DNA of 64,000 nt from Apricaphanius iberus (GCA_028564705.1 JAPXFQ010000075.1:1612001-1676000); one strand, 5' to 3'. Positions 48,150 to 61,349 are shown, counted from the stretch's first letter. Made by a program: numbers and translations. The notes: generated by a model not told the origin, from the sequence alone.

Positions 48150-49672
48150 TTGTTGTCTCTAATCTCCCATTTATCGGTAAAGTATTGAAAAAGCTGTGTT
48201 TCAACAGATAAACAGCTTCCTTACAATTAACAACCGCTTTGATATTTATCAATCTGGATTTCGTAAGCACCACAGCATTGAGACTGTCCTTGTCAAAGTC
48301 TTCAATGACATCCGTATAAATACTGACCGCGGTAAAGCCACAGTACTGGTACAATTGGACCTCAGTGCAGCGTTGGACACCGTTGATCATGATATATTAC
48401 TGGAACGTCTAGAGAGCTTGGTCGGACTATGGTACGACAATCGACCGGTTCAAATCCTACCTCAAGAAGAGGAACTCTTTGCGTCGATTAAACGAGTCTC
48501 ATCACAAAACACAGAAATCACACGCAGGGTCCCCCAGGGTTCCATCCTAGGGCCCCTCCTATTTAGCATTTACATGCTCCCATTAAGCCAGATAATAACC
48601 AATAATATTAACTACCACAACTATGCTGACAATAGGCAACCTTATATCTCAATGTCATCAGATGATGTTGAACCCATTCAAATCCTTAATAAATGCATAG
48701 AGCAAATTAATAGGTGGATGTCTCCAAATTTCCTCCAACTGAACAAAAACAAAACACAAGTACTTATATTTAGACCCAAAAAAGATTGATTAAATATCAG
48801 TACACAGCTTCAGTTGGTCCAACTAGAAACTACTGTCCAGGCCAGAAACCTAGGTTTAATAATGGACTCAGACTTGAACTGCCAAGGTCGCCTAGCTTTC
48901 TATCACCTGAGGAACATCTCTTGGATTAAAGGACTGCTGACACAAGGGGACTTAAAAAAACTCATCCATGCCTTTATCTCTAGCCCCTTTGATTGCTGTA
49001 ACAGTGTCTTCACAGGTCTACCTTAAAAATCAATCAGACAGCTACTAAAACCAGGAAAGTAGAACACATCACCCCAGTTCTAAGGTCCTTACACTGGCTC
49101 CCTGTAGCTCAGAGAATAGACTTCAAAGTGCTTTTATTAGTCTATAAATCATTGAATGGGTTAGCACCAGAGTACATTACAGATCTGCTATCGCGGTACA
49201 AACCATCAAGACCACTCAGGTCCTCCAGCTCTAATCTACTGATCATCCCTAGAACCAAAACCGAGCCTGGGGAAGCAGCTTTCAGTTTCTATGCTCCCCA
49301 CATCAGGAACAAACTGCCGGATGAATGCAAAGCTTAAGAGTTTATAAACTCTATTAAATCGAAAATAAAAACCTATCTATGTAGACTAGCTAATGATTAA
49401 ATTATATGATTTTTGATTGCTTTTGTCAATCACTAAGTCCTGCTTTTAATTATACTGTCACTGTTAAATGTTTTATTGATTACTTTTGTGTTCATTGTTT
49501 TTAATTACAGTTATTGATTTTATATGTTTTACCTTCATTGTTGTTGTTAAATGTCTTAATTGATTCCTGTGTTTAATTTTCACATTTCTGTAATCATGTG
49601 AAGCACCTTGAAGTGCCTCGTGTTGAAAGAGTACTATATAAATAAAGTTGCCTTGCCTTGCCTTGTCTTGAA
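48150..49672 (+). mobile_element. L2-type LINE, 5'-truncated
   Basis: RT text in a frame at 48196-48789 is followed by shifted frames with thumb and C-terminal text (L-D-Y-C-N-S-like F-D-C-C-N-S-V-F near 48990; Y-K-S-L-N-G-L-A-P-E-Y near 49145). The 3' end is gcaccttgaagtgcctcgtgttgaaagagtactatataaataaa plus a (CCTTG)n tail at about 49647-49672. Confidence 0.78.
48196..48789 (+). pseudogene. L2-type reverse transcriptase fragment
   Basis: Motif A reads L-D-L-S-A-A-L-D-T-V-D, motif B P-Q-G-S-I-L-G-P-L-L-F-S and motif C Y-A-D-N-R-Q, where the second catalytic Asp of YADD is Asn. Catalytically dead. Confidence 0.75.
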
Positions 49673-51228
49673 GCAGAATGCTATCTTAATAATGTGCTTA
49701 GACAATAAAAGAAGGTAAAATACAGTAGAACATTTTAAATTGGAGAATCTTATATTTAATTGTTTCAGAGAAGTGGAAATGGCTATGGCTGTGAGAAAAT
49801 TCTGGTCAGTCTGGCAGGAAGAATTGAAAGAAGAAGCGGAGCTTATCAGAGTACTTTTACAATCCGAAGAAATTTAATCAACACTGGATTATAGAGTTAA
49901 AATAACTGTGAAAGAATAATTTTCATTTAATGCACGACAGATTGCACTGTAAAGAGTAATTTAAAAAATGATTTTAACACTGAATATTAACACCAACACT
50001 GTAGGTCATAAGCAGGCATTTAACACTTACTATTGTTTATTTGACAATGATACAGATCCAATACTTGGACACTGCCTTTTTGACACTTGGGGTTTTGCTG
50101 TATTTCTCCCACAGTCCAAAAAAAATTACTTTTTGTTACTGTACACATTTACAAATGGTTCAGTACATACCATGGTTCAATTTCAAGATTTATTTCATTT
50201 TTGGTAAAGTCAAGGAACAAAGTGGGAAAAAATAGCCCTTTGTGTAATTTTGAAGAGTAGGTTGCAAGATTGAGCCCCACTTAAACCACTTTTAAGAGTT
50301 CATTAGGATTTTTCTTAATAAAAAATGTCATTATACATAAATAGTGGGCTTTTGGAGTCTCTTGTACAAAAATATAACCTCCACGGAGGTTGACGACCTG
50401 TCAGCTCGATCAATAGATAATACAGAGACAGAAGAATCTTTAACTACAACTCCACATAAGATGGAGTATAACCATACAGCTATGAGCCTGCTGCTGCACA
50501 ACCCAGAGAGCAGAGAGAGACCAGGGGGAGAAGCAATGATCTTGGCTTCGGTATCCTATTTTCATAATGTAGACCTTGAACACTGCCACCTTTCTGGAAT
50601 TATAAGATTGTTGTACAGATTTACCAATGAACTTTTAAAACTAATTCTTGGCATCCGTGATTGTTTCCTGCACTAGAGACTCAATCTTAACCAACATGAC
50701 ACAAAGTCTGACTTGCACCACTAAACTACAGCAAATCATTTTCTTCCATATTATAGTAATAACTTTAGGAAGCAAAGCTGCTGCTAGAAAGATAAAACAG
50801 AATAAACCACAACCTCCATCACATTATGGCACATACTGACAAAACTTAAGGAAATGCATGAGAGACACTTTTGTAATCTCAAACAATATTGCACAACTAT
50901 AAAGCTAAATGATGGGTAATTATAATTGCCTATATTTATCCTTACCAGTCTCTGACATTATTTCTGAGCCATGTTAATGCAGCAAATGACCTAAATAAAA
51001 AATATAGCATTATAGCAAATTCATATATTCTAAAATAAGTTCATTAATTTTTATTTACAAATATTTGAATAATTGATTGGGCGATTGTTTGTAGTTAAAA
51101 CCTATAGCAAGTAGGGAATGCTGAAGCCCCCTCACCAACTCAAGTCTGCACTAATTTAAAATGCTGTCACACGCTGACAAAAATCAATCCATGGACATCA
51201 TAGATAATGATAATGACAGATAATTCAC

Positions 51229-51265
<37 letters not shown>

Positions 51266-52080
51266 AATAGCTGATAGACAACATTAAAATAAAGATCAAA
51301 ATGTTCCATAACACAGAGGGGAATCCACCTGAAGTCCAGGAATCTGAAGACAGTTTGAAAGTGTGGATTATGACAATTATTTGACTTGAAACGTATAATT
51401 AACTCATGTCAAAAACCATTGGTAAATAGCAGAGAGAAGTTGATGAGAAAGAAGAAATTACGCAAACAGCCTGGCCCCTCAGAGGGAGTTAGCAAACTGA
51501 GGATGTGGTTTACACCAACACATCCCCTCAAGCTACTAGTGGAGGCTTGTTTAAAGGACAAAACCGGCTCTGATCATGACATGAGAACAAACGTAAGAGT
51601 CAAAGTTTCAACAATACAAGTCTACAGCCAACCCCATTCCAATAATGATTAAATGTATATGATAAACATAATGGAAGTTTGTTGCTACCACCATGAAGAT
51701 GTGAGGTTTAAGAAATGTAAAATGAATAACAATGTTGTGACGGAAAACTCTGTGTTTTTGATTAAAGCTTTTGGTCGGGTTCATAACTCTGTTTTGGGGT
51801 AGATAAAGCAGAACATGGCTTCTGATGCCTTCCAACCTCATGATGTGTTAGTCATGCACTGCACTCACAATTCAAAGCAAGTTGTGGGCAAGTGACAAAA
51901 TAAGGGGCTACCGGAAGAGTTCGTATACAAAGGGCTGGCATAATAAGGTTTATTTTTAGTACCTTTTGGTTCTCTTAAAAGGTTTTTGGAACATTTAAAC
52001 AATTATAAGAGCCAACTCACCTCTGTCTTTTTGTCTACAGCTGTCTCCAATCTGTCTGACATGATCCTCATACTTAACCC
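49673..52080. other. No convincing gene; short ORFs only
   Basis: Contains an unrecognised 110-codon ORF (50344-50676, +) and an 88-codon ORF (51386-51652, +; K/R-rich start R-K-K-K-L-R-K-Q). Neither has a known motif, neighbour or splice context. An (AT)n run lies at 51239-51264. Confidence 0.35.
51239..51264. repeat. (AT)n microsatellite
   Basis: About thirteen AT units preceded by cacatacgtgtgtat. Confidence 0.9.
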
Positions 52081-53160
52081 TGTCACGTGCTCTCACCCCT
52101 TGCTGAATCATTGTTGTTGCTAACTTCTCTCCATAGTGTGTCTTACTCTGATGTTCTTTCTTCGGCTTGTTCATGTCTCTTCACATCCTGTCTCGTCATT
52201 CCTGCCTTCATTGTCATCTTCCTCCATAAACATCCTTACACCTTACCTGCCACTGCGTATGGGTACATGCCATATCCTAAGACATGTATAATCCTGACAG
52301 AATGGTCTGGCCATAAAGATGGACCCAGCGGTCGCCAGGGAATTCGGCACCCTTTATCTGGGACAGCTTGGTTACGATCTCCACATCCCCTCACCATCCT
52401 CTCTGCATCTCTGTGGCTGAGATCCTCAAGGTCCTCCCTAATTTCCGACGTGTGTGCTCTGCCAGGCATCTCGCCACACTGCAAAAGAGGGTCTGCCAAG
52501 AAGCGCGGCATTAGATCTTTGAACCACCCTCTCTGCCTTTACCACCCAACCACCGCTGGAGGCCTCGCTGTGGTTGGACTGATTCGGGGAGTGCGGAGCA
52601 GAATGCTCCTAGGCCTACTGCCAGATGGACTACTACTTCTTTTAAAAATCCTCCAGCGACTGACGCAGTACCCCTTCCTGCCTGTTCACTCCTTCCTTGC
52701 CTTTCTGTGTTAGTTGAACTAGCATCAGTGCTGGAGAGATTGGATGACCTGGAGCAATTGCCCAACTTCATTGGTCCAAAGCTGCCATTCTGTTCCCAGG
52801 GCACTGGCCCTCAACTGCATCAGCCTCACCAAACCGCCTCGCTGCAAATGGCGGCACCATCGAGGCAGGCCTGTTTTCGGGGTAGAGGAGTGAACTGTTG
52901 GCTTGCCAACTGTTCCTTCCACTTCACTCTGTCCTCCACTCAGTTTGTCATCTGCTGTAGCTGGTTGTGTTCCTGTTAGCCAGCCGCCATCATTACTACC
53001 TTCTTCCCAGACCCTGAGCTACCGCAGGGGCGTCAAGGTCAACCCTCCTTTGTACTCGGTGCCACCACATGCACCTGAGCCCTTGTGCCCCAACCCAAGC
53101 ACCTTACCTTTGACGGGGTGAGGGTCCATGCAGTATTCAAAGACGCGTATAAGCCTGACA
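52080..53160 (+). mobile_element. Possible degraded Gypsy-type LTR element
   Basis: Two ends look alike: caccttacctg...gggtacatgcc...aagacatgtataatcctgaca (to 52302) and caccttacctt...gagggtccatgca...aagacgcgtataagcctgaca (to about 53161). After the first comes gaatggtctggcc and then ATG with M-D-P-A-V-A-R-E-F-G-T-L, resembling the start of a chromovirus Gag and paralleling the LTR/gag junctions of elements 1 and 2. Between them is about 0.85 kb of broken text, including a 208-codon frame that is likely fortuitous. No target duplication found. Confidence 0.4.
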
Positions 53161-53161
53161 A

Positions 53162-54279
53162 CAATTGCCAAATAAATCTGATCCACCTCTAACACTCATA
53201 CCAACTCAGATGAGATTACCTTCCTTGGACGACAGCTTTTTACCTGACCTCTAACACGTTCATTAAACCTACTGTGGATCCAATACTCCTCTTTCACACC
53301 GAGGACAGAACGGATGCGGTCTGGACTCCGTATGGCTTCTGCACAGACCAAATGCATTCTCACCGGATGCAGTGCAGATTCAGAGCTCTGGAAAGTTTCC
53401 GCATGGAATCTATTCTTTTTCCCGAATGCTGCATGCAGATTTTCATGAAATTAAAAAAATTACTTCACCCAGACAGTAAGTAAAACGTGGGCCAGCTATT
53501 TGCAAATGGTATATTTCAAAATATAACCTATATATATTTTTTCCAACTTTTCTAAAAAAATATTTATGATAGAGACATCAGTGTTTAATAGGTTATTAGT
53601 TTAAGTTATTTTCACAAGTATACAGTATATTTGAATCATTATGATCAATGTTTTGGTAACTATTGCTAAACATTCATTGCTTTTACTTAGTGCTTTCTGG
53701 AAACATTCAGCACACCAGGTGCAGTAAGTGTGAGTATGCTGTAATTCACAAGTCCATAGCAATGTGAACCGCCACTTTTCAACACTCAGAAAGCCCTTCC
53801 TTATTCTCTGGCCATCACTTATATTGCATTTTGAAAACATGAACTTGAATATTGAAATAGTTACTAAGCAATTAAAAACTACATGTGACCACGCTATTTC
53901 ATAGCTTTGGTTGCTCAGATTTAAGTCTAGACAGAAGCCTGACGAGTAAGCTCAGAGTGACATCCTTCCTCTAGGTTTTTTGCCCCAGAGTTCGAGTCAT
54001 TGGATTTTGAGTATCTACCAAGCTCACACTTAAATAATTAATACGTTTAAAGAAATAAAGGTTGAAGAAACAGTTACAGATTGTTCTCTTTTTTAATTAT
54101 CCTTGTTTTAACATTTAAAAATGTTGTTAACAAACAGAGCACTTCTGTGAGGTACTTTAAACAATCAAGTAGCCTAATGAATAACATCAATTATTCACTT
54201 TAGGACTAAATATAAGAAAGTCTAATATAAAAACAAATTGCACCTCAACTTAGATCAACCTAATGCTGAGATTGTATGT
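53162..54279. other. No gene seen
   Basis: AT-rich. A patch at 53280-53430 has alternating tgcagtgcag/gatgcagt words of unknown origin. Confidence 0.4.
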
Positions 54280-54318
54280 ACATATCAGGGATCGCCTTAA
54301 CTGAAGATTTTCCATATC

Positions 54319-54376
<58 letters not shown>

Positions 54377-54440
54377 ATCAGAAAAATCTGAAGGCTCCCT
54401 ATCATATTTGTAGATTAGTATTCACACTGAGTACTTGTTG
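54280..54440 (+). repeat. Dispersed repeat split by an (AT)n tract
   Basis: gccttaactgaagattttccatatctga ... gaaaaatctgaaggctccctatca...gtagattagtattcacac matches 61165-61290 (gcattaactgaatattttccgtacttga ... gaaaaatctgaactctctccatca...cagatcagtattcacac). In this copy an (AT)n run (54322-54373) replaces the middle. Confidence 0.65.
54322..54373. repeat. (AT)n microsatellite
   Basis: About 26 uninterrupted AT units. Confidence 0.95.
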
Positions 54441-55981
54441 CAAATGCAAAGATATTTCCAACTTTACGCATGGATTCCAGGTAAATAAATCAATTAAAGA
54501 AAAGATTCCTACACACTTTGTTCAAGGCATATCACTGACGGGGAGCTGACTGCATGTTGAAAAGTTTCTGAGACTTCTGAGCATGACTGTAGCCTTTTCA
54601 GCTGGTTAGACTCGCTAAGATGTGCCAAACACAGGTGCAAAACACCAGCGCCTGCTAGTGTAGTTATCAGGAAACGACTCGTTTAAGATTCTGTTACTTC
54701 TGATTGGTATAAGTGGAGAAATGTTTCCTTATTTTAAAACTAAGGCTGAAGCGGCGCTTAATTCCAATCCCAAGTGCGGTAGCAAAGAGTGGAATCAGCC
54801 TCCAGAACGTCTAATCCGCCATGAGAAGTCATCGGTCTGAGGCAAAAATCCAAAACCTTATGATGACCTCTGCAGCAAACCAACTTTACGATTACACACA
54901 GATAGGCACGTAATATGGTTCCACGTGGAGCATTGAACCACAGCAGGTATATTCTATGTTTAATTTCACTTTAATAAATAATTCTCTGTTCAACTTGTTT
55001 AGACGGAATATTATTTGATTTGAATTAAAGATAAATACTACTGAGCAGAAATCTTGGGGACGTGCTAACTGGGAAGGAAATTAGATGGTTTCAAATACTT
55101 TATTGCAATGCTGAAAGGTAAATTTGTGTTTTTGCAACTGGAAATATCCCCAAAAGGCCTGAGCTGTCTTTGTAAAGCTCTAGGAGCAAAACTGACCAGC
55201 AAGGTGTGGAGAAACAGGTGGATGAGAGTCAAGCACTTTCTCTGGCCTATCATTCAAAGGACTTTAAACTGCACAAACTGTTTGATAGAAATTTTTGGTT
55301 TTAAAACCGTAACTTTTTCTGAGCTTTGGCATAACTTGATCCCGTTAACCGGCCCCTTCCCCAACCAAACCCTACGTAGTAGGTAGCCAGTCCCAGAGGA
55401 CAGGAAGACTTACTATGTTTATAAGACCATAAAGTGACTGAAATTCTTAGAAATTGAAGTTTTTCTCTTCAACTTAAGCTCTTGCTGACTGACTTTTTTG
55501 TGCTTCTTTTCAGTTTAAAATAGCTTTGAGTTTTAGGGACCTAATACAGACCATTATTAGTCTGTGTTTAGTGAAAAGTTTGTATCTGCACATCTGGATA
55601 AACCTACAAGGATCGCATGTATAAAGCTGAACCTTATCACTGAAGCAGATCTGTACACCAAGACTGTCCAGTCATCATTTTAAACTTTTCGACTCTCCTT
55701 TTTTACTATCTCTCACCATACTTTTGTTAATAGGAACCTGCAATGCTTGTGTCATAAAACAACGACAGAGTGAATCTAAGAAACAGTTTTCTCTGACTGA
55801 TCTCTCTCACTGCCATCTGTCTGAAGACGGAAGGAACAGAATCTGTGGGTTCAGATTTTGAAAAAAACAAAACCGTCGTGTTTCTTTTTCTGCTTCGTGT
55901 GGAATGAAAGGTTGGTGGGTGGTACTTAGAGCAGCAGCAGGAACTCAAGATCATTCTTCAGTAATGAATTGAGGTGGAAAT
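54441..55981. other. 5' flank of gene D; no other gene seen
   Basis: Two short ORFs (to 92 codons) without motifs. The last 30 bases match the gene A leader (ttcagtaatg.at..aggt). Confidence 0.4.
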
Positions 55982-58900
55982 ATGAAGTTCTTACTGAGAA
56001 CTCTGCTTCTTGGCTCTCTGTGCAATCTCTCATCCTGGAGTAAGTAGAAACATCTCCTTTAGTTCAGATTCTAAGCATCGCTGTTTAAGCTTAAAACTTT
56101 GTAACTACAGTAGATGAAAACTTCATTAAGACTCAAACATTAACGGACAATGAAATGTTTGCGTCTTTTAGCCACACAGCATAGGTCCTTTAGTTTTATT
56201 TAACTGTTTTCTCTATTGTAATTCCTAATATAGCTTCATGCATGATGCACAATTAATCTTACTTATGACCTGCCATTATATGTGCAGTGTGTCTTTCGCA
56301 TTACACATATTTTTGGCTCACTTGTTACTTAGAGAGTTTAAATGAAAGTCAAAAATTAGTTTAATGAGGTTTTTATGGCTTCTTCAGAGTCCTTGTACAT
56401 ATATAAAGATAAAATAAATGCTTTTTCACTGACAGTCTCACACACATCATGTCTCTTTCCAGGCGTTTCTTCAGGAACACTCGTTGTCACTCAGAGTCCT
56501 GATGTTTCTTTACAAGAAGGGGAGACAGGAAACATCACCTGCTGCTGGAACGGGACGATTGAAAGATTTAGCATTAAATGGCTAAAAAAACAAACATTAA
56601 TAAAGAATCAGACTATCATAAATCAGTCTACAGGATCTCAGAAAGAGCAGAAAAATAACTGTTCAACTCTGACCATAGAAAGAGTGAAAATGAAAGATTC
56701 AGGAAAATACATCTGCAAGGTTTCTGTGGAGATACCAGTTTTAACTAAAGTTGAAGGAAACGGTACAACCGTCACAGTTAGAGCCAGAGAGAACATCGCT
56801 GTCATCATAGATGACAACGTTTTAAACGGTATGTAAGATTCTTGTCATATCTTTCAATATACAGTTGAAACCAAATGTTTACATAAACTGTAAAATGGGA
56901 CCCATGACTCACTGTCAGCACAACAGAAGGTAAGTGACTGTATTTACAGCCTACCCATGTTAGATTAATACATAAACTGTGTTCATTATTCAGAATAGAT
57001 AACCTGCATTCAGAATAAAAAAAATCTGCAGAAAAATATATTCTTTGTAAACAAAAATACTTACCTATTGTTTTTCTTGTATTAAGGGAATATAACAAAA
57101 TCTTTAAATCTACCGTTTCCCGTGATAATTGCCGTGGCTGTCGTGGTCCCTCTCTTCCTCATCACTCTCATCTGTTTCTGCTCTCTGCGAAAGAAAGAAG
57201 GTAGGAAGAAAACTCTGTTTCTAAATCATAACTGATAAAAAGCAAAACATATGATATTTTATTTTGCAATGAGAGCATTTTTTTTATTTCAAGTTTTCCA
57301 GTTCTTTCCTCCATATTTTAGTTTTTCAGTTAGTTAGCAGGGTGGATGGATCATCTGTAAGGATAGTTACTCAGGAATACTGTCTCAATTTCCTCTGTAC
57401 AATCCACACTGTGAAGGTGCCAAAAGGCAAAACCCAAAGCCACTGTAATATTACATAAACCCTGCAGTGATCATCTTGTCTCTTTGGACTGTTTGCTGTT
57501 ATTCTAAAAATAAATGTTTAAATGCCTCTTAAAAAACATAATCAAGCATAATTGAACACCATTGTTGACTCGTCACAAATCTGAATCTGTATTATTCACC
57601 TTCTGTAAAAGTGGAAAAAAAAAACACACGAAGAAAATGTTTATGGGAGTTGAGTCATTGTGTTTGCAGCTAAATTAACAATGACAGCTTTCACTTAATA
57701 AAAATGGCTTTCCAATGCCTGAATACAGATTGCAGGTTTAATGTTATAGTCATAATGACAGACAGTAAATAAAGTATTGATTGCATCATCTCGTACCAGC
57801 ACATTTCTTTTTAAATTATTCACAGAATAAACATGTCAGAGTTTTAACAGTGGGTTTTATCTCATCTACATCTTCTCCTGGTTAGCATTCCACAGATTAA
57901 CACGAACATTTTTTCTCTAATTGACAAAATTCTGGTGAGATAATTTAGTCCAGGCATTTTTACACACTCATCAGCTTCATTGTAAAATTTAGATTTTTGT
58001 CTCTTCAAAAAAAGTATATTTTATAACAAGCAGCCACCAATATTTATACAAACAACTATTTTTATCCGAAAGTTTAAATTCATTCTGTTTTTATTTAATA
58101 CGCAGTTAAACATCTCTTAGCCAGTTACACTTCTGCTGCATCCTCTAAGAGCCATCAGGCAGATCCAAAGCTTGTTTTGGAATTGATAATTGAGGGAATA
58201 TTAATTTTGTGTAATTGATTTTCCAAAGCTCCAACCTCAACCCTGATTTATATTATAGACGATGGATTAAAGTTAAGTCATAGCAAAGAAACAAAGCAAT
58301 TTAAATTATGACAGAAGTTTGAATTTATTGCTCAAAGAGACTGTTTTGGAGGCGTCTCTTGCTTATGGACATTTACAGAAGAATTACTGGGAATGTACTC
58401 ACATGTTTTACCCTGTATGTATAATTCTGAGCCCATGCAGCAGCAGAAAGTCGCCAGAGGGTCACATATGAGTTTAACCCTTTTTCTGAATTTGCTGACC
58501 CCTATTAGATGTATAGCACTTTAAGATTCTGTTCAGTTCCCCGTCAGACTCTCTAGTAGCAGGGTTCCTGGCTTGACATGGGCTGGTCATTTTGTATAGT
58601 TGATGTTAGAATTTTTTTAAACAGGCTTGCCATCGGTCTACTCAAAGAGGAAGTTGTTCGGAGGTCTGCAGTGCAAAACGGATCATATTAAATGTGTTCA
58701 CAAACAGTAAATGGTCTGAACTTATATGGTGCTTTTCTTGTCATACCGACAACTCAAAGCGCTTTACACTGGAGCTACATTCACCCGTTCGCACTCACAA
58801 ATGCGAACACATTCACACACTGATACACAAATTGGCACATTGACATGACACAGGCAGCAGCTGGAATTAAACCTACAACCCCTCCAATTACAAGCCAACT

Positions 58901-60797
58901 ACTCTAAAAAACCTAAAGCTAAGATCAAGCTTAATTTTACTCTTCATAATAGAAAATGGTAAGAACTTTTCACAAGTTTTTCCCACTCTCCTGACTGATT
59001 GCTTTGAATGGTTGTGTTTCATTTCTTCTTCACAATTTTATTTCTGAACAGTTTCTGAATCATTGTTTTGGTTGGTGGAGTTCAGAAAACAATGATACTG
59101 ACACCTTAATCCTAAAGCGAAGTGCAAGATACTACAGATGTTAAAATATCTACCAAAGTTAAACAAGCTTGTTGGACTAATAAACTTTATATACTAGTTT
59201 ATATAAACTTTATACTTTATTTACCTTATTGTACTATATTATTGTATGGTAGTCTGTAAATATGAATATGAAAAATACATTATTATTCTCTAAAGGGATA
59301 TTCTGGTTTTTACTAGTATATGTATGCAATAAGTTGCTAAATAGTCAAAAAGCATTATAGAACTGAAGCTCAATTGGTATTTTTTAATTTATGTTGCTCT
59401 AATCAGGCCCTTTGTTAGTATTACATTTTAAGGAGAAAAGCTTTACACTTGAGTTAAATTTGTGCCAGCCTTTCTCTGAGCTCCTAATCCCATGGAGGCC
59501 AGTGTTTAAATGTGCTCAAGAGCAGAATGGTAGATTTAACTGGTGTTGCTACAGTTGATAAAGCACTCTTTTTAAAACTATTATTTATATCCATGACATC
59601 TATCTCATGTAGACTTGAGTTTTACCTGTTAGTACAGCAATTGAGAAATTGTAAGCTAATAACTGTAAACTTGAAAATAATGGGATTATCAAATTTTATG
59701 TACCTGGTACCAAAATAAAAAAAATTAAATAAAATAAAAAAATCACAATTTGACTTACATGAAAATTTTTTATTTTAACCAAGAAACTGTTTTCATATGA
59801 CAAAAATATAAAAATCAATCTTATGGTGAGCAAAATGAATATAAAATAAAAAGCGGTGAGCCAAATTGTTGCCACTGTTTTCACTTCCTGTCCTAATTAT
59901 TGGTATACCAGTTATGGTCAAGAACTTTAAACATCAATCTCAATGTGGTGCCAATGTATATAAATGCAACCATTTTACAACCATCCATACCATTCATTTA
60001 TGTTCATAAAACGGCAAAACATGTTGAGAAATACACTCCTGAGAGCCATTCAGAACACTACAATAAGTTATTTTCATTTCAGTGAAAATAAAATGGTACC
60101 AAAGCTTTCACCCTGTGGTACACCTTTGACAAAGATTAGATTATTTTTAGCCAGAACACTTCATCTTGCTCATTGGCCCCACTAATGTAACTAGAGTTGA
60201 TCTATAGTGCTGACAACAGTCTAAGCAATACTATTAAAGTAGTAGCAGTGATAATAATTTTCACTTACCTATAAGATGATAAATACCTCAACTGAATTCT
60301 TCTGCTATTTTTTTTTATTTTGTTCATGTAAACATATGAAAATGTATGTGTGTGTGTGTTTCAGGACAAGCAGTCAGCATGATCTATGAAGTTCCCGCAA
60401 CTGACTCCATCGGTGCAGAAATGGACAAACACAGCTCAAGTTCTTCCAGAGGCTCAACTCAGTGGGTGAGTATGAGTTCTTTGGTGGTGAATATTAAATT
60501 TCATTGTTCTGAGAAATTAAAAAACCCTACGATATCTGTTATTTTCTCTTTCTAATTGCGTTTCACGTCCTGCATTGAGACAAAAATTCATACACTGTCC
60601 ACCATCTAAATTTGACTAAATTGCATTGTGCCTGTTGCTTGCATTTAATCAGTTATTATACATGAGTGAGACACTTATTTTATTATTCTACATTGCTGTA
60701 TTGAGATGTCCTGTTTCATCATTTTGTTTAGTGCGAAGTACCCGTCTATGACTCCTTGGATTACTTTGAGCAAGTGGAGGACAAAAGAAGTACATAG
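55982..60797 (+). CDS. Gene D: TMIGD2-like Ig receptor with Tyr-rich tail
   Basis: Exons: 55982-56039 (signal peptide, starts MKFLLRTLLLGSLCNLSSW), 56463-56828 (V domain), 57087-57200 (membrane), 60365-60465 and 60732-60797 (tail, TAG). Phases 1-1-1-0; frame open throughout, 234 aa. The membrane segment F-P-V-I-I-A-V-A-V-V-V-P-L-F-L-I-T-L-I-C-F-C has no charged residue and is followed by the stop-transfer S-L-R-K-K-E. The tail has three Tyr clusters: I-Y-E-V-P, P-V-Y-D-S-L and D-Y-F-E-Q-V; Y-D-S-L fits YxxL. So, unlike A-C, it could signal without an adaptor (inference). Exon 1 matches gene A closely (both end S-S-W + A, then gtaagt). The 3.2-kb intron before the tail holds a SINE. No breaks seen: the best candidate for a functional member. 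Confidence 0.8.
56463..56828 (+). other. Gene D V-domain exon
   Basis: 366 nt, phase 1-1, acceptor ctctttccag, donor gtatgt. Motifs: V-T-Q-S-P-D-V-S-L-Q-E-G-E-T-G-N-I-T-C-C-W, I-K-W-L-K-K-Q-T-L-I, N-N-C-S-T-L-T-I-E, D-S-G-K-Y-I-C-K-V, V-E-I-P-V-L and G-N-G-T-T-V-T-V. Sequons include NIT, NGT, NQT, NQS and NCS. Confidence 0.93.
58715..58930 (-). mobile_element. tRNA-derived SINE, antisense in gene D intron
   Basis: Read on the minus strand: the tRNA-like head (box B region aggtttaattccagc), then the 3' tail gtaaagcgctttgagttgtcggtatgacaagaaaagcacc. Same family as 8842-9195. Confidence 0.7.
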
Positions 60798-61164
60798 GAT
60801 CACCTCAAACACATTCCTGTGTGTCATTTTGTATATAATGTGTATTTCTTTATCAAATAAGTTATTTCATGTGTGTAAATACAGTATTTAATATTTTCAT
60901 ATAAAGTATTTTTCTCCAACATCATGGTCAATTCATTTTTTTTTACTTTGTTTCATTACATATACTTTCATATTAACTAAGTGAGAGAATTATTGAAAAG
61001 TTAATTTATTTGACTATTTGACTCGATTTATATTTTCAAGCCTTTATTTCTATACTGATTTTTGCTTATTGCTAATAAAAACATTACCTTTAATATTGAA
61101 TATTACATCAGACCAATGAAAAACTTCAAGTAAATCAATAAGGGTCTTGAGGAACAGTGTGTTG
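60798..61164. other. 3' UTR/flank of gene D
   Basis: AT-rich; AATAAAAAC near 61074 is the first canonical AATAAA after the stop. No other gene. Confidence 0.4.
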
Positions 61165-61290
61165 AACACAGGGGTTGCATTAACTGAATATTTTCCGTAC
61201 TTGACATTTTATTTTAGAACGGTGATGGAAAAATCTGAACTCTCTCCATCATTTTTACAGATCAGTATTCACACCTCCCTCTGACCAATT
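61165..61290 (+). repeat. Dispersed repeat, second copy
   Basis: Partner of 54280-54440; here the middle is intact (gacattttattttagaacggtgatgg). Confidence 0.6.
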
Positions 61291-61349
61291 ATGGTAATGC
61301 ACAGATTTTTTTCCCCCTTCCAATTCTATGTTCAGAGTCCAGGTAAATA

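Noticed and set aside
49769..49877. Possible acidic terminal exon after the L2 LINE
   Set aside because: Good acceptor, but the phase-1 frame used by the family stops after nine codons; the only longer frame has no partner exon.
50344..50676. 110-codon ORF as a gene
   Set aside because: No recognisable domain, splice context or neighbour; kept only as a note in the spacer entry.
52087..52713. 208-codon ORF as a host gene
   Set aside because: No motif, starts inside LTR-like sequence and runs across a Gag-like start in another frame.
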